A stretch of DNA of 64,000 nt, taken from Meira nashicola (Eukaryota > Basidiomycota > Exobasidiomycetes > Exobasidiales > Brachybasidiaceae). A model generated the notes under the pieces. That model did not search any database, was not told the origin of the DNA, and saw nothing but the letters and a program-made list of their open reading frames with translations. Position numbers and translations under genes: made by a program. Each line of letters begins with the position of its first letter. Position 1 is the first letter of the stretch. The stretch lies in the NCBI GenBank assembly GCA_001600355.1, contig BCJU01000001.1, positions 3,803,178 to 3,867,177 on the forward strand. Reading direction: 5' to 3'. Shown piece after piece: positions 21,843-31,891 of the stretch.

Positions 21843-23795
21843 ATGTCAAATATTGATGATTCTGATTCTCATGCATCTTCATTCGATGAAGCTGATGATC
21901 AAGATTGGGCAGATTGGGTAGATGATGATCAAGGTCAACAAGAATATACGATTAATGGTCATTCTGGTTTACAAACAGGAGAAGGATCTTCAAATGGTAT
22001 GAGTAGAACACTATATAATGCATTATTCTTAGATCAAACAAGTACACAATTACATGCATTCAAAACTCCAAAAGAAGCTTTAGATCATTCGGCAAAATTG
22101 GGATGTGATATACCAGAACTAGTAAAAAGGTTAGATTTGGATGCTTTACAAGTTATTCGTTTGTTCAATTACCTAAGAAGACAAGTAATCAAAGGAGACA
22201 AAATTGACCCAAAACAAATCAATCAATTAAACGGTAAAGAAGAATTCTTGAATGATGATGATGAATTGAAACCTGTTAAAGGGTTCGAAAATGATGGTCT
22301 ACTTCAACTCGATTTTGATGATTTAGATGCAGAATTAGGAGGAGCAGAAGCAAGCGAAACAGGTAATGGTATTACCCCTTCAGACAAACAAAAGATTGCC
22401 ACTCTCGAAAGTCAAGTTCAAGTTGCTCAACTTACAATTCAAGATCTTCGTCAAAGGCTTGCACAGAATATGGGCTTAGATAATTTGGAAGATGTTTCTT
22501 CAGATGAAGAAGAAGCAAGAAAGAATGCTCAAAAAGCAATCATGAAAGGTAAAGCTGGTCCTTCAGCAATTTCAGGAGAAGATTCATATTATTTCTCCTC
22601 TTACGCTTCACACGACATTCATCAAACAATGATTGCAGATAAAGTACGAACATTATCTTATGCTAAATTCATCTTGGCACCAGAGAATGCACATTTATTC
22701 CGCGGTAAGGTTGTAATGGATGTAGGATGTGGTAGTGGTATCTTGTCCATGTTTGCTGCTCGTGCTGGTGCAAAAGAAGTGATTGCTATTGATGCAAGTG
22801 CGGTTGCTTCGCGAGCAAAAGAGAATATACGTATCAACAGGCTTGACGGTATCATAAACGTTTATCATGGTCGAGTAGAAGCATTAGATGAAGTATTGCA
22901 AGAGTATAAAGGTTCAGTTGACGTCATTGTTTCTGAATGGATGGGTTATTTCCTCTTGTATGAATCCATGATGCCAGCTGTACTTTATGCTCGCGATCGA
23001 TATTTGCGTAAACAGACGGGTCTCCTTGCACCTTCACATACACGCATGCTATTATCAGCAGTAGCAGATTGCGAAATCATTCAAGAAAGATTTGGATTTT
23101 GGGATGATGTTTATGGCTTTTCGATGAATGCGATGAAGACTGGATTGGCAGATGAAGCATGGACTGATTACCTAAAAGCAGAACAAGTTGTAACATCCGT
23201 TGACACTTTGCTGGAATTACCTTTGCATACGATTGCTCCTCATCAACCCTCATTTTCAGCACCTTTTGCATTAAGGGTAAAACGTGATTGTACAATTCAA
23301 GCATTCATCTCATGGTTCGATACTTGGTTCACTCCTGACGGTAAACCTGTACCTCAACAGGAAAATGATAGCGAAGATGATGATGGTTCAGAATGGGATG
23401 GTCAAATTGAAGCAGGAAAGACGTTGGAAGGTCTTCCGTCTGTGACTATAGAATGTCCGCAAGAAGGAGAAGTCCGCGGGCTTGATTTGAAGAGAGATAA
23501 TGTTGTTGCCAAAAATACAGACAAGACAGATGGAAAAGGTCTTACCGTTTCATTCACTACTTCACCTTTCGGACCTGAAACACATTGGAAGCAAACACTT
23601 TTCGTTTTGAAAGAACCGATTGAAGCAAAGAAGGATTGCGTTTTAGTTGGATTATTACGATCGACACCTAATGAAGAAAACACACGTGAACTTGATGTTG
23701 AAATTCATTATTCATTACGTGAGCCTACTCAACCTGCACAAGCACGTAGAAAGAGCGTAGAAGCGAGAACTGTTCAACTTTTCTCCGTTCGTTAA
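21843..23795 (+). CDS. RMT3: Protein arginine N-methyltransferase 3-like
   Basis: A 650-residue single-exon protein. The acidic N-terminus with repeated Trp (DDQDWADWVDD) and the following helical region match the PRMT3/Rmt3 type. The SAM-binding motif I is VMDVGCGSGILSMFAARAGA (about 289-308), the double-E loop SEWMGYFLLYESM (about 364-376) keeps both glutamates, and the THW loop is present (ETHWKQTLF, about 580). It should transfer methyl groups to arginines; in PRMT3 the main substrate is ribosomal protein S2. The N-terminal C2H2 finger that binds this substrate has lost most zinc ligands here (see findings). A coiled coil is likely around 184-210. Confidence 0.9.
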   Translation: MSNIDDSDSHASSFDEADDQDWADWVDDDQGQQEYTINGHSGLQTGEGSSNGMSRTLYNALFLDQTSTQLHAFKTPKEALDHSAKLGCDIPELVKRLDLDALQVIRLFNYLRRQVIKGDKIDPKQINQLNGKEEFLNDDDELKPVKGFENDGLLQLDFDDLDAELGGAEASETGNGITPSDKQKIATLESQVQVAQLTIQDLRQRLAQNMGLDNLEDVSSDEEEARKNAQKAIMKGKAGPSAISGEDSYYFSSYASHDIHQTMIADKVRTLSYAKFILAPENAHLFRGKVVMDVGCGSGILSMFAARAGAKEVIAIDASAVASRAKENIRINRLDGIINVYHGRVEALDEVLQEYKGSVDVIVSEWMGYFLLYESMMPAVLYARDRYLRKQTGLLAPSHTRMLLSAVADCEIIQERFGFWDDVYGFSMNAMKTGLADEAWTDYLKAEQVVTSVDTLLELPLHTIAPHQPSFSAPFALRVKRDCTIQAFISWFDTWFTPDGKPVPQQENDSEDDDGSEWDGQIEAGKTLEGLPSVTIECPQEGEVRGLDLKRDNVVAKNTDKTDGKGLTVSFTTSPFGPETHWKQTLFVLKEPIEAKKDCVLVGLLRSTPNEENTRELDVEIHYSLREPTQPAQARRKSVEARTVQLFSVR

Positions 23796-24672
23796 CTATG
23801 TGACGAGTTCTGTATACTATAAATATATATATATGTATATATGTACATACAAAAGATTGCTTTGCCGTAATTAATCAATGATATGATCACATCCCATGCT
23901 TATGCGGAAGTCTTTACACCGTATATTTTTAACGCCAACTCCGATAAGCACCCCATTCTTTTTCTCCACAAAAGCGGCTTTTCGACAGGGTGGATGTGCG
24001 TCTATCTTCTCCGGCTTTTTGAAAAATGAGGCTGGGGTAATTTTTGTAAAGGTGGCAGGGCACGAGAACGTGCAAAAAGGTTGTTGATCAGGTCCAAATA
24101 AAGAGAAAGGGGGATAAACTATTTTCCTCTCCACACTATCCATGTAACGGGAAAAACGTTTTACCCTTTCGGCATGATTTCTGTTAAGGCACTAGATGAG
24201 TTCTTTTACTAGACTTCTTTTTGACAGAGGAGTGCGGAAAAACATTTATGCGGAATTTGTATTGATGTTTGCATTTATTTTGTAATGTTTAATACAGTTT
24301 TTTATTTTTTTTCTTAGTTGTATTTACGCGCCTCCGTACCTTTTCTCAATTTTACGCCACTTCCCCTCACAATTTTTAGAGAATTGTATTTATTTTAATT
24401 TTTTTTAGCCGTCTCTGTTCTTTTACCCACTTTTGTTTTATTTTTTAAATAAAATGTGTAATGGTAAATAATCTTCCGCTTTCTTTCAAGCATACCACAA
24501 CAGAACAGTATATGTATGGAGGACAGCACTACTTACTCGGGGAAAGGGAGATAAGATTGGAAAAGGTATATTAAGTCAAGTGTATACTGTCCTCGTTGAT
24601 GTCTTTTCCCCCCTCATCTCAAGTCTTTTTTACCATTTGATCCAATCGTCATCTTATTATACTCTAACAATT
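23796..24672. other. Intergenic, PRMT3 3' side and shikimate DH-like promoter
   Basis: 877 bp, strongly AT-rich. It holds an imperfect AT repeat at 23822-23843 and long T-rich tracts at 24290-24450. No gene recognised. Confidence 0.5.
23822..23843. repeat. AT microsatellite
   Basis: Alternating A/T run just after the PRMT stop codon, likely in its 3' UTR. Confidence 0.7.
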
Positions 24673-26070
24673 ATGGCTATTGAGACAACAACAACAACGA
24701 TTGTGCCACCCGCACATCCTACAACTCAAGAGATTTCTACTTCTCGTCGTCGTCATTATTTGTTCGGTTATCCGATCTCACATAGTGCTTCACCTGCATT
24801 TCAAAATTCGATTTGGCAATTTTTAGAATCTCAACCTTCTTCATCGTCAAACAATAAAGGAACAGTACCAACTTATTCTTTATGTGAAACTAAATCGATC
24901 GAAGAAGCCCATCTTTATTCATTAGTTAGAAATGATCCTAGACATGGTGGTTCAGGTGTTACTATGCCATTAAAAGTTGCCGTTGCTTCTAAACTTGGAA
25001 AAGATCATATTCTTGATGAATTAGATTCGATCGGTCAAGCAACTTTAACTGTTAATACGATCGTTGTTAAACCATCTTTAACAGGTGATACTTCACTTTC
25101 TCAGCGTAGAATGGTTGGAACAAATACGGATTGTTTAGGAATTAGACATGCATTATTACGTGATATCGCTCAACAAAATCAACTTCCTGCAGGTTCTTTA
25201 ATCGGTTCAACTTCAATTCAAGGTCCATACGTTTTCCCTTTAAGCGAAGAATCAAAACCATTTTCAGCTTTTATCATCGGTAGCGGTGGTACTTGTCGTT
25301 CTGCAGTTTGGGCTTTACACAACTTAGGATTATCACCTCTATATCTTTTAAACAGAGATGAACAAGAAACAAAAGATGTCGTCGATCATTTTTCAAATAT
25401 GAATATCGATTTAAGACCTCTTCATAGTTTAGAATCATTCGCATATGAAAGAGCATTACGTGACGAAGGTAAAATTGGTCAAATTGCATGTGCAGTTGGA
25501 GCGATTCCAGCTTTTGAACCTGTTACGAATTCAGAAAAGATGGTTTATACTTTAGCGCATGCATTCTTTCAAGAACCATATAAAGCAAAACAATTAGCTT
25601 CACAAACACCTTCAATTCCAACCGCTGGACCTTCTTCTGATCTTCCTTTACGTTCAATCTCTTTGCCATCAAAACGTCCATTTTTAGACATGTGTTATAA
25701 ACCAAGATTGACACCTTTATTAAAATATGCAACAACTCAAACAAACACTTGGTCACCAATAGGTGGTGTTGAAGCAATGGTCGAACAAGGTTTAGCACAA
25801 GCACGTATGTGGGCAGCAAGTAGTGCAATCTTGGATGGAACTGCATCTGATTTAAATCAAGATCCACTTTTATGTTCAACAAAACAAGGAAATGAAGGTC
25901 CTTTAGGTTTAGAATGTGAAGAACAAGCACGTAAAATGGCTCAAAATATGTCAGATATTGTCACTCCTCCATCAAATTTAACCATTCCAGCTTTTGCTGC
26001 TGCTCTCAATCCAACAAATACATTAAATAAAGGTATCATTTCTAATCCTCAAGCACAAAGCGTTCATTAA
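24673..26070 (+). CDS. Stand-alone shikimate/quinate dehydrogenase-like protein
   Basis: The frame opens upstream only from a GTG (24580); the first ATG at 24673 gives 465 residues. The N-terminal substrate domain keeps the SxS motif (GYPISHSASPAFQ), the catalytic Lys in VTMPLKVAV and the Asp in GTNTDCLGIR. The NAD(P)-binding turn is IIGSGGTCRSAVWAL. The C-terminal block WSPIGGVEAMVEQGLAQ matches the end of AroE-type enzymes. Fungi make shikimate with the pentafunctional AROM protein, so a separate copy often serves quinate/shikimate catabolism. Which substrate and cofactor are used is unknown. There are inserted loops, which make it longer than bacterial AroE (about 270). The gene is convergent with RRP45, 123 bp apart. 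Confidence 0.82.
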   Translation: MAIETTTTTIVPPAHPTTQEISTSRRRHYLFGYPISHSASPAFQNSIWQFLESQPSSSSNNKGTVPTYSLCETKSIEEAHLYSLVRNDPRHGGSGVTMPLKVAVASKLGKDHILDELDSIGQATLTVNTIVVKPSLTGDTSLSQRRMVGTNTDCLGIRHALLRDIAQQNQLPAGSLIGSTSIQGPYVFPLSEESKPFSAFIIGSGGTCRSAVWALHNLGLSPLYLLNRDEQETKDVVDHFSNMNIDLRPLHSLESFAYERALRDEGKIGQIACAVGAIPAFEPVTNSEKMVYTLAHAFFQEPYKAKQLASQTPSIPTAGPSSDLPLRSISLPSKRPFLDMCYKPRLTPLLKYATTQTNTWSPIGGVEAMVEQGLAQARMWAASSAILDGTASDLNQDPLLCSTKQGNEGPLGLECEEQARKMAQNMSDIVTPPSNLTIPAFAAALNPTNTLNKGIISNPQAQSVH

Positions 26071-26193
26071 GTTTTTATTTTGTCATCATTTGTACTATAA
26101 TCAAACATCATTTTCACCCATGTTTATAAACATCGAAAATAAATATATTAATACATTCTTATTATTACAATTTGTGTCAGAAACATCATTTAT

Positions 26194-27249
26194 TCAGACA
26201 ACTTCAATCACCCTTTGAGCCGAATCTTCCTTGATCGCTTTCTCCATTATCTCATTCAATTCTTTCACTCTCACCCTTGCCAAACCGATAACACGATTGA
26301 CAACTGATTCACTTAATGGTCTACCACCCGATTTGTCCAAAACACATACTTCTCCTTGTACATTAGCCACAACGAGTAATTTTGATGTGCACAATGTTAT
26401 TTCAATCGGTGAAGGATCTGCCAAGATGATCACATGTGAATCATCATCATCGTCTGTTGCGCTTGGATTGGCTGTAGCGCTTAATGAGTTTGTTGCTGCT
26501 CCTACTCCACTAACGAAAGAAGACGTCATATGTGCAGGATCAAAAATTGCAAATGAGACGCTCAAAGGATGATGATGCAGAGCGAGTGGAACAGGAACCC
26601 GTTCAGACGTATCGTGAATGGTGATTCGAGGCTTATTTTGTTGATCATAAATTGGTTTCCTTCCTTTAGTTGGCTTTTGTAAAGATTGAGATCCCGAACT
26701 AACAGATGTATCCGGTCTTCTAAAATGACGCAAAGCAATCATACATGCTAACACAGCCGCATCCAGAGCAGCACCTTGCGCGCTTAAGAGGTGAACAGTA
26801 AGTGCAATATTCCATACTTTTTGTCCTGCCACTACACAAAGAGCTTCTCTATCTACAACTTCTCCTCTTCTAATTGCACGATCTAATCCTCGTTCGAATA
26901 AAATTTCTTCTTCGTTTGCTCTTCCTCTTTCGAATTGATTAGCAGCTATCGGTTGTATTTCTGCACGTACATCTACAAATCCTTCATAAGGTCTCTCAGG
27001 ACGTGGAGAAACGAGTGTGGCATGTGTTGAAACTACAACTCGAGTAGTTTTTGCAGTTGATGTTGAAGATGTAGAATTAGGTGATCCTAACGTCACTTCC
27101 ACCCAACCAAGTTCTCCCCCAAACCGAACAGAGATCGGACGACTTTCTAGCAAAGATCTTCCATCTGGTCGTATAGATTCTAATAAAGCTTGTTTAACGA
27201 AATTTGATTCCGTTATCGATGGTTCCAATACATTTCCTGGGGCAACCAT
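26194..27249 (-). CDS. RRP45: Exosome complex subunit Rrp45 (RNase PH-like)
   Basis: A 351-residue single-exon protein. The N-terminus (SNFVKQALLESIRPDGR, then RPISVRFG) and the block VSPRPERPYEGFVDVRAEI are typical of Rrp45/EXOSC9, one of the six RNase PH-like subunits of the exosome ring. The segment LSAQGAALDAAVLACMIAL corresponds to the second RNase PH half. The eukaryotic subunit has no catalytic role of its own but holds the ring and channel through which RNA is threaded. It starts divergently from LHS1 with a 377-bp shared upstream region. Confidence 0.9.
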   Translation of the reverse strand: MVAPGNVLEPSITESNFVKQALLESIRPDGRSLLESRPISVRFGGELGWVEVTLGSPNSTSSTSTAKTTRVVVSTHATLVSPRPERPYEGFVDVRAEIQPIAANQFERGRANEEEILFERGLDRAIRRGEVVDREALCVVAGQKVWNIALTVHLLSAQGAALDAAVLACMIALRHFRRPDTSVSSGSQSLQKPTKGRKPIYDQQNKPRITIHDTSERVPVPLALHHHPLSVSFAIFDPAHMTSSFVSGVGAATNSLSATANPSATDDDDDSHVIILADPSPIEITLCTSKLLVVANVQGEVCVLDKSGGRPLSESVVNRVIGLARVRVKELNEIMEKAIKEDSAQRVIEVV

Positions 27250-27626
27250 CTTGTGTGATCGATAGACTGAGTTGGTAAAGAGGTAGGTAGGTGTTCAAAT
27301 TCCAGTAATTTATTCTTGACATGCATGCAATTCTTCTCATTTAATATTCTAGAATATTTCTCCTCACGTGTATGTACATTTTATTTAGCCCAACACACTC
27401 CACGTCGTATGCGCCGTCCGCGCTATTCTAGAGCGGAATGCTTGCATTTCGTCAGTGCAATACGTAGAACAGGGAAGAAAGCTTAAAAAGTGATGTGTTG
27501 GAAGGCGCAGCGCACGTAAAGCGGAGGGTGCGTGCATACATGAGAAGATTGTCATTGACAAAAGTATGAATGCACTCATATGTACTCTCAACCACCAACG
27601 AAAGACATCTTTTCTATCAAGCAAAT
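27250..27626. other. Shared promoter of RRP45 and LHS1
   Basis: 377 bp between divergent starts. It includes a heat-shock-like palindrome and a CACGTG box, listed separately. Nothing else recognised. Confidence 0.5.
27347..27370. promoter_or_regulatory. Heat-shock-like element plus CACGTG box
   Basis: TTCTAGAA at 27347-27354 is a head-to-head pair of the nGAAn units of a heat-shock element. It is followed by an imperfect third unit and by CACGTG at 27365-27370. The position, about 260 bp upstream of an ER Hsp70 gene, makes stress control plausible. This is a motif match only. Confidence 0.35.
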
Positions 27627-30380
27627 ATGCGATTTGTTGGTAGGAGGATGAAGGCAAACAATGTGCTAACAACTTTGTTAGCAATTGCAATTTTAAGTAT
27701 TTCAGCATGTCATGCAATGGGCGTGATCGGAATCGATTATGGAACTGAATCGATGAAAGTTTCTCTAATGAAACCTGGAGAGCCTTTTGATGTAGTCCTC
27801 TCACGCGATTCAAAGCGTAAAATTCCATCTGCAGTTGCTTGGAAAGTACAAGAGAGATTGTATGGCAGCGATGCAGCAAATCTTGCTTCTCGTTATCCCG
27901 GTGATACATTTATCGGAGCAAAGTTCTTGCTTGGAAGAGAATACGATGATGAACGTGGTAGAGCAAGACATGCGGGTTTATTAAACACAAAACTAGTGCC
28001 AAATACACAGAGAAACGAAACAACAATCTCCATCGAACGTGAGACAGATTACACCATCAACAAAGAAGGTGCAGATGTGTACTCTATAGAAGAAATTGTC
28101 GGAATGCAACTCAGTCATGGAAAAGCTTTGGCAGAGGAACAAGCCGGAGAAGAAGTCATTCGTACATTTCCAGGTACAATTGGGACATACGGAGGTCTAG
28201 ATGTTGCGATCACAGTTCCAGTCTTTTATACTGCAGCAGAACGTCAAAGCCTCTACGATGCAGCCCAAGTTGCAGGTATGAAGCCAAAGCTTGTTTCAGA
28301 TGGAGCCGCTGTTGCGATCAACTATGCAATGACCAGAACATTCCCAAAGCCTGAAAAACATTTGATCTTTGATTCTGGTGCAGGATCTACCAGTGCTACT
28401 GTTGTCGAATTCAGCACAAAAACTGTTCAAGCTGATTCAATTTTGTCTATCGGAGCAACACAAAAAGAAGCAATCGTGGTTGATGTTCTTGGCGCTGGCT
28501 GGGACAGAGAGGCAAACGGAATGGTTTTGGATGTAATTGTTCGTGATGAATTGGCAAGGCAATTCGAAGAAAAGAATGCAGGTAAAATCAGCAAGCCATT
28601 GTCCCAACAGCCAAGAGCATTGGCTCGTTTGTTGAAAGAAGCCAATCGGGTGAAGCATATTCTTAGTGCAAACACTGAAGCTTCTAGCTACGTTGAGATG
28701 CTTGCTGATGAAATTGACTTCCGTGGCTCTCTATCCCGTCAACAATTTGAGTCACTTGTCCAAAAAGCCGGTCTCTCCCCTCGCTTTGGTCAAGCGGCCA
28801 AGGATGCATTAGATCAAACAAAGGTATCACTAAAGGACATCACCTCTGTCATTCTTGTGGGAGGTGCTACCCGTATTCCTCTTGTTCAAGCAAGTTTGCG
28901 TTCTGCCGGTATCCCAGAAGACAAATGGGCACAAAATGTCAACGCAGACGAGGCTGGTGTAATGGGTGCAGCATATTTCGGAGCTTCATTCAACCCTCAA
29001 TTCCGTATGAAAGCGATCAAGGCAAACGATGGAACACCTTATAGCATTGTCTTGCGCGAACAAGATGGAAAGGCGGAAACGATCTTCCCTGCAGGCGCTA
29101 TTGAAGAAACTCTCATTACGAGAACTTACCCTGGTGCCACTGATGATATCAGTATGCAAATTTCATATGATTCATCAATTAATAGCAATAAGCTCGATGG
29201 TCAGCAAAATGCCCTGTACTCGATCGAGCTAGCGGATATTCACAAAAATCTTGCAGATCTCAAGAAAGATGGACATTTGGACAACGTGCAAACGTCTGTT
29301 AACATCACTCTTGCCAGTCAACCACTCGGTGTGGTGAGGGTAGCTAATGCTTATCTACATGTCAAGCAAAAGTCAGGTGGAGTAGTAGGTGCTTTGAAGG
29401 GCTTCTTCAACGTAGGAGGATCGGCAGAGGAAGAAGTGGAGGATGAAGAAGCAAACAATTCTACGACACCTGACGCCGATGCAGATGCCAATGACAACTC
29501 CACAACAACCAAGAAAGAGAAGCCTGCTAAAAAGCAACCTCCTACCGAACGTCATATCGCTTTGACGGGATCAATCAAGCCTGCCGGTAGCGTCCACCCA
29601 ATGTCTCCTGCTGAGCTTAAAACAGCTTCTGACCGCTTATACGTAGCAGATGTTGTGATGCGCAAGAAGGCAGCAAGAGAAGAAGCAAGGAATGTATTAG
29701 AGGCATACATCTACCGCATTCGAGACACAGTCGATGAAGAGTACTTTAAGAAAGCCAGTAAGAGTACCGAACGTGATTCAATCAAGAAACGTATCAAAGA
29801 ATTGAATGATTGGCTAAACGCACCTGAAGGTGATTCAGCTGAGACGGCAGCATTAAAGGTGAAACGTGTTTCTTTAGAGACATTGGTAAGCCCTATCGAA
29901 AAGCGTATCAATGAACAAAGAGTTCGTGGTAAGGCTGTTCGTACATTCGAGAAAGCTCAAACTCAAGGAAGAACATTCTTGAGCGAAGCACGAACCAATT
30001 TGACAGCAGCCATGCAAGCTAATTTGGCCAGCAAATTTACTGCTTCTGAATTGGACACGTTTGAAAATCAATTAGAGAAGGACTCAAAGTGGTTCGAAGA
30101 GAAGAAGAAAGCACAAGACAAGCGTTCTTTAGATGAGGATGTTGTCTTGCCAAGCGCAGAAGTGGAAAAGAGGGCAAAGAAGTTGACTGATACAATAAAG
30201 AGGTATCAAAAGCGAAGGGTACCAAAATCTAGACCTGCAAAGAAAGAATCTCCTCCTCCCACAAAGATTGAGGAAGAAGTGCCACCTCCACCAGAGCCAG
30301 AAGCTCAAGCAGGAGAGCAAAAGGCGGAGGAACCTGAAAAAGATCAAGCAACTCATCCACCACGCCATGAGGAGCTTTGA
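27627..30380 (+). CDS. LHS1: ER lumenal Hsp70-family chaperone Lhs1/GRP170
   Basis: Frame-consistent ATGs occur at 27570, 27627 and 27648. I prefer 27627 (917 residues) because 27627 and 27648 place a signal peptide (VLTTLLAIAILSISACHA) near the N-terminus. The mature protein begins GVIGIDYGTESMKVSLM, the phosphate-1 loop of an Hsp70 ATPase domain. SVILVGGATRIPLVQASL is the adenosine-binding motif. A GRP170-type extended C-terminal half with an acidic insert (about 600-640) and a helical region follows. The C-terminus is HEEL, a variant of the HDEL ER-retrieval signal. Lhs1 acts as a nucleotide exchange factor for Kar2/BiP and helps protein import and folding in the ER. Confidence 0.9.
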   Translation: MRFVGRRMKANNVLTTLLAIAILSISACHAMGVIGIDYGTESMKVSLMKPGEPFDVVLSRDSKRKIPSAVAWKVQERLYGSDAANLASRYPGDTFIGAKFLLGREYDDERGRARHAGLLNTKLVPNTQRNETTISIERETDYTINKEGADVYSIEEIVGMQLSHGKALAEEQAGEEVIRTFPGTIGTYGGLDVAITVPVFYTAAERQSLYDAAQVAGMKPKLVSDGAAVAINYAMTRTFPKPEKHLIFDSGAGSTSATVVEFSTKTVQADSILSIGATQKEAIVVDVLGAGWDREANGMVLDVIVRDELARQFEEKNAGKISKPLSQQPRALARLLKEANRVKHILSANTEASSYVEMLADEIDFRGSLSRQQFESLVQKAGLSPRFGQAAKDALDQTKVSLKDITSVILVGGATRIPLVQASLRSAGIPEDKWAQNVNADEAGVMGAAYFGASFNPQFRMKAIKANDGTPYSIVLREQDGKAETIFPAGAIEETLITRTYPGATDDISMQISYDSSINSNKLDGQQNALYSIELADIHKNLADLKKDGHLDNVQTSVNITLASQPLGVVRVANAYLHVKQKSGGVVGALKGFFNVGGSAEEEVEDEEANNSTTPDADADANDNSTTTKKEKPAKKQPPTERHIALTGSIKPAGSVHPMSPAELKTASDRLYVADVVMRKKAAREEARNVLEAYIYRIRDTVDEEYFKKASKSTERDSIKKRIKELNDWLNAPEGDSAETAALKVKRVSLETLVSPIEKRINEQRVRGKAVRTFEKAQTQGRTFLSEARTNLTAAMQANLASKFTASELDTFENQLEKDSKWFEEKKKAQDKRSLDEDVVLPSAEVEKRAKKLTDTIKRYQKRRVPKSRPAKKESPPPTKIEEEVPPPPEPEAQAGEQKAEEPEKDQATHPPRHEEL

Positions 30381-30481
30381 AAAGATTTATTCTCACATCA
30401 ATTTTTGTAAGCAGTATACGAGGCAAATAGAATAATTGAAACATGATACATTATGCGGTCTATCGTTTGTGTTGTACATCT

Positions 30482-31891
30482 CTATGCGTCTTCTACATTA
30501 TCTTCCAATCCTACCTCTATGCCAAAGCGTCTTTTGCATAAACGAACTTCTTCGGCATCACCAGTATTTTTAGTCAAATCATCAGAAATCTTGACTGCAT
30601 TGCGACCATTAATACTGTGAAGTTTGATTACAATATTGAGCGGTTTTGATTTCAATGAATTTTCATGATTGCGAATCCATTGATCATCATCCGGATCTGC
30701 GTTATGAGGATCACCAGGGTCTTCATCTCGTCTGAAATCATTTGTTAGATGGGTACCAACTCCAAATGAAGCACCAATTCCAACTTGTTTGGAGTATGAT
30801 GCCAAATCAAGACAGCGTGAAACATCCAAACCGTCAGAATAGATTATTGCTTTGGTGGTAGAATCTATACCTAAAAGATCATATTCTTCCTTTGCCTTTC
30901 TTGCGAATGCTTTACTATCTCCACTATCTTGACGTATACCTCGCCATCTCTTTGCTATTTGTCTACCTTCATCTGATGATAAAAGGTCTTGCCAGAACAC
31001 TGTTGTAGAGAAGGTATCGGTCAGTGCGATTGTCAAATCGTGACCAGGCGAATTGGGTACGAAATTTGGAGGTGAATACACTGCATCCCAAAGTTGCAAA
31101 GCACGCAAATTTGCATGATCATAACCTCCTATAGCTGCGATACCCATCGTCCATTCATGTGCCATTGTTCCGATCGGTGCTAGGCCAAACAAACGAGCAA
31201 AGTGTACATTTGATGTTCCTACCAATTTACCGGAGCAAGAAGGAACAGAATCAAAGGCATCCTTTTCACCTTGCAATAAGCCTTCAATCACAAGCTTATG
31301 CGTTTCATAAGATCTTCTCCTTCTCGTTCCAAATTCCGAATAACGTATTCCTGATGAAACCATTGTATGACTTTTGGTTCTTGCTTGAGCTCTTTGTCCA
31401 CGTAAAGTCCATTGGGTATCAATATCGGTAAAGTAAACTTCGCTTACGATTGACATGACTGGGACTTCGTATAAGATTGCGTCTGCCCAACTACCTTGTA
31501 CGTCGATATGGATTTGACCAAAAGGTTGAGATCCTGATTCATCTTCTACAAATTCCACTTTCACTTGCTCTTTTGGCTTGAAACGATAAGAGCGTAAATG
31601 GTTTAAATAATCAGGTTTAAGGTAAGGACAAGTATTTTTAAGCCATTCCTCTTCTTCTTGCGAAAGACTCAAATGTGAAAGATTATTGACAAAATTGCGA
31701 ATTTTATCGACACTCTCTTGTGTGAATTTCATATTTGTTGAACGATTTGTGAATCGATAATGAACTTGAGCATCGGGAAAGTGTGCCATTACAGCTTGTT
31801 GCATAGTTATCTTGTATAGGTCTGTATCCAAAATGCTGCGAACAGGCCATTCTGGCTCTTGTGTAAAGCCGTTTTGCCGTATATTGGTCAT
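30482..31891 (-). CDS. NPT1: Nicotinate phosphoribosyltransferase
   Basis: The frame opens further upstream only from GTG; the first ATG at 31891 gives 469 residues beginning MTNIRQNGFTQEPEWPV. The N-terminal SILDTDLYKITMQQAVM is the family signature. SSGIRYSEFGTRRRRS and GTMAHEWTMGIAA carry substrate-binding residues and the histidine that is phosphorylated during catalysis. WRGIRQDSGDSKAFA and IIYSDGLDV bind the phosphoribosyl group. The enzyme makes nicotinate mononucleotide from nicotinate and PRPP in the NAD salvage (Preiss-Handler) pathway. Length is normal (yeast about 430). It converges with LHS1, 101 bp apart. Confidence 0.95.
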   Translation of the reverse strand: MTNIRQNGFTQEPEWPVRSILDTDLYKITMQQAVMAHFPDAQVHYRFTNRSTNMKFTQESVDKIRNFVNNLSHLSLSQEEEEWLKNTCPYLKPDYLNHLRSYRFKPKEQVKVEFVEDESGSQPFGQIHIDVQGSWADAILYEVPVMSIVSEVYFTDIDTQWTLRGQRAQARTKSHTMVSSGIRYSEFGTRRRRSYETHKLVIEGLLQGEKDAFDSVPSCSGKLVGTSNVHFARLFGLAPIGTMAHEWTMGIAAIGGYDHANLRALQLWDAVYSPPNFVPNSPGHDLTIALTDTFSTTVFWQDLLSSDEGRQIAKRWRGIRQDSGDSKAFARKAKEEYDLLGIDSTTKAIIYSDGLDVSRCLDLASYSKQVGIGASFGVGTHLTNDFRRDEDPGDPHNADPDDDQWIRNHENSLKSKPLNIVIKLHSINGRNAVKISDDLTKNTGDAEEVRLCKRRFGIEVGLEDNVEDA

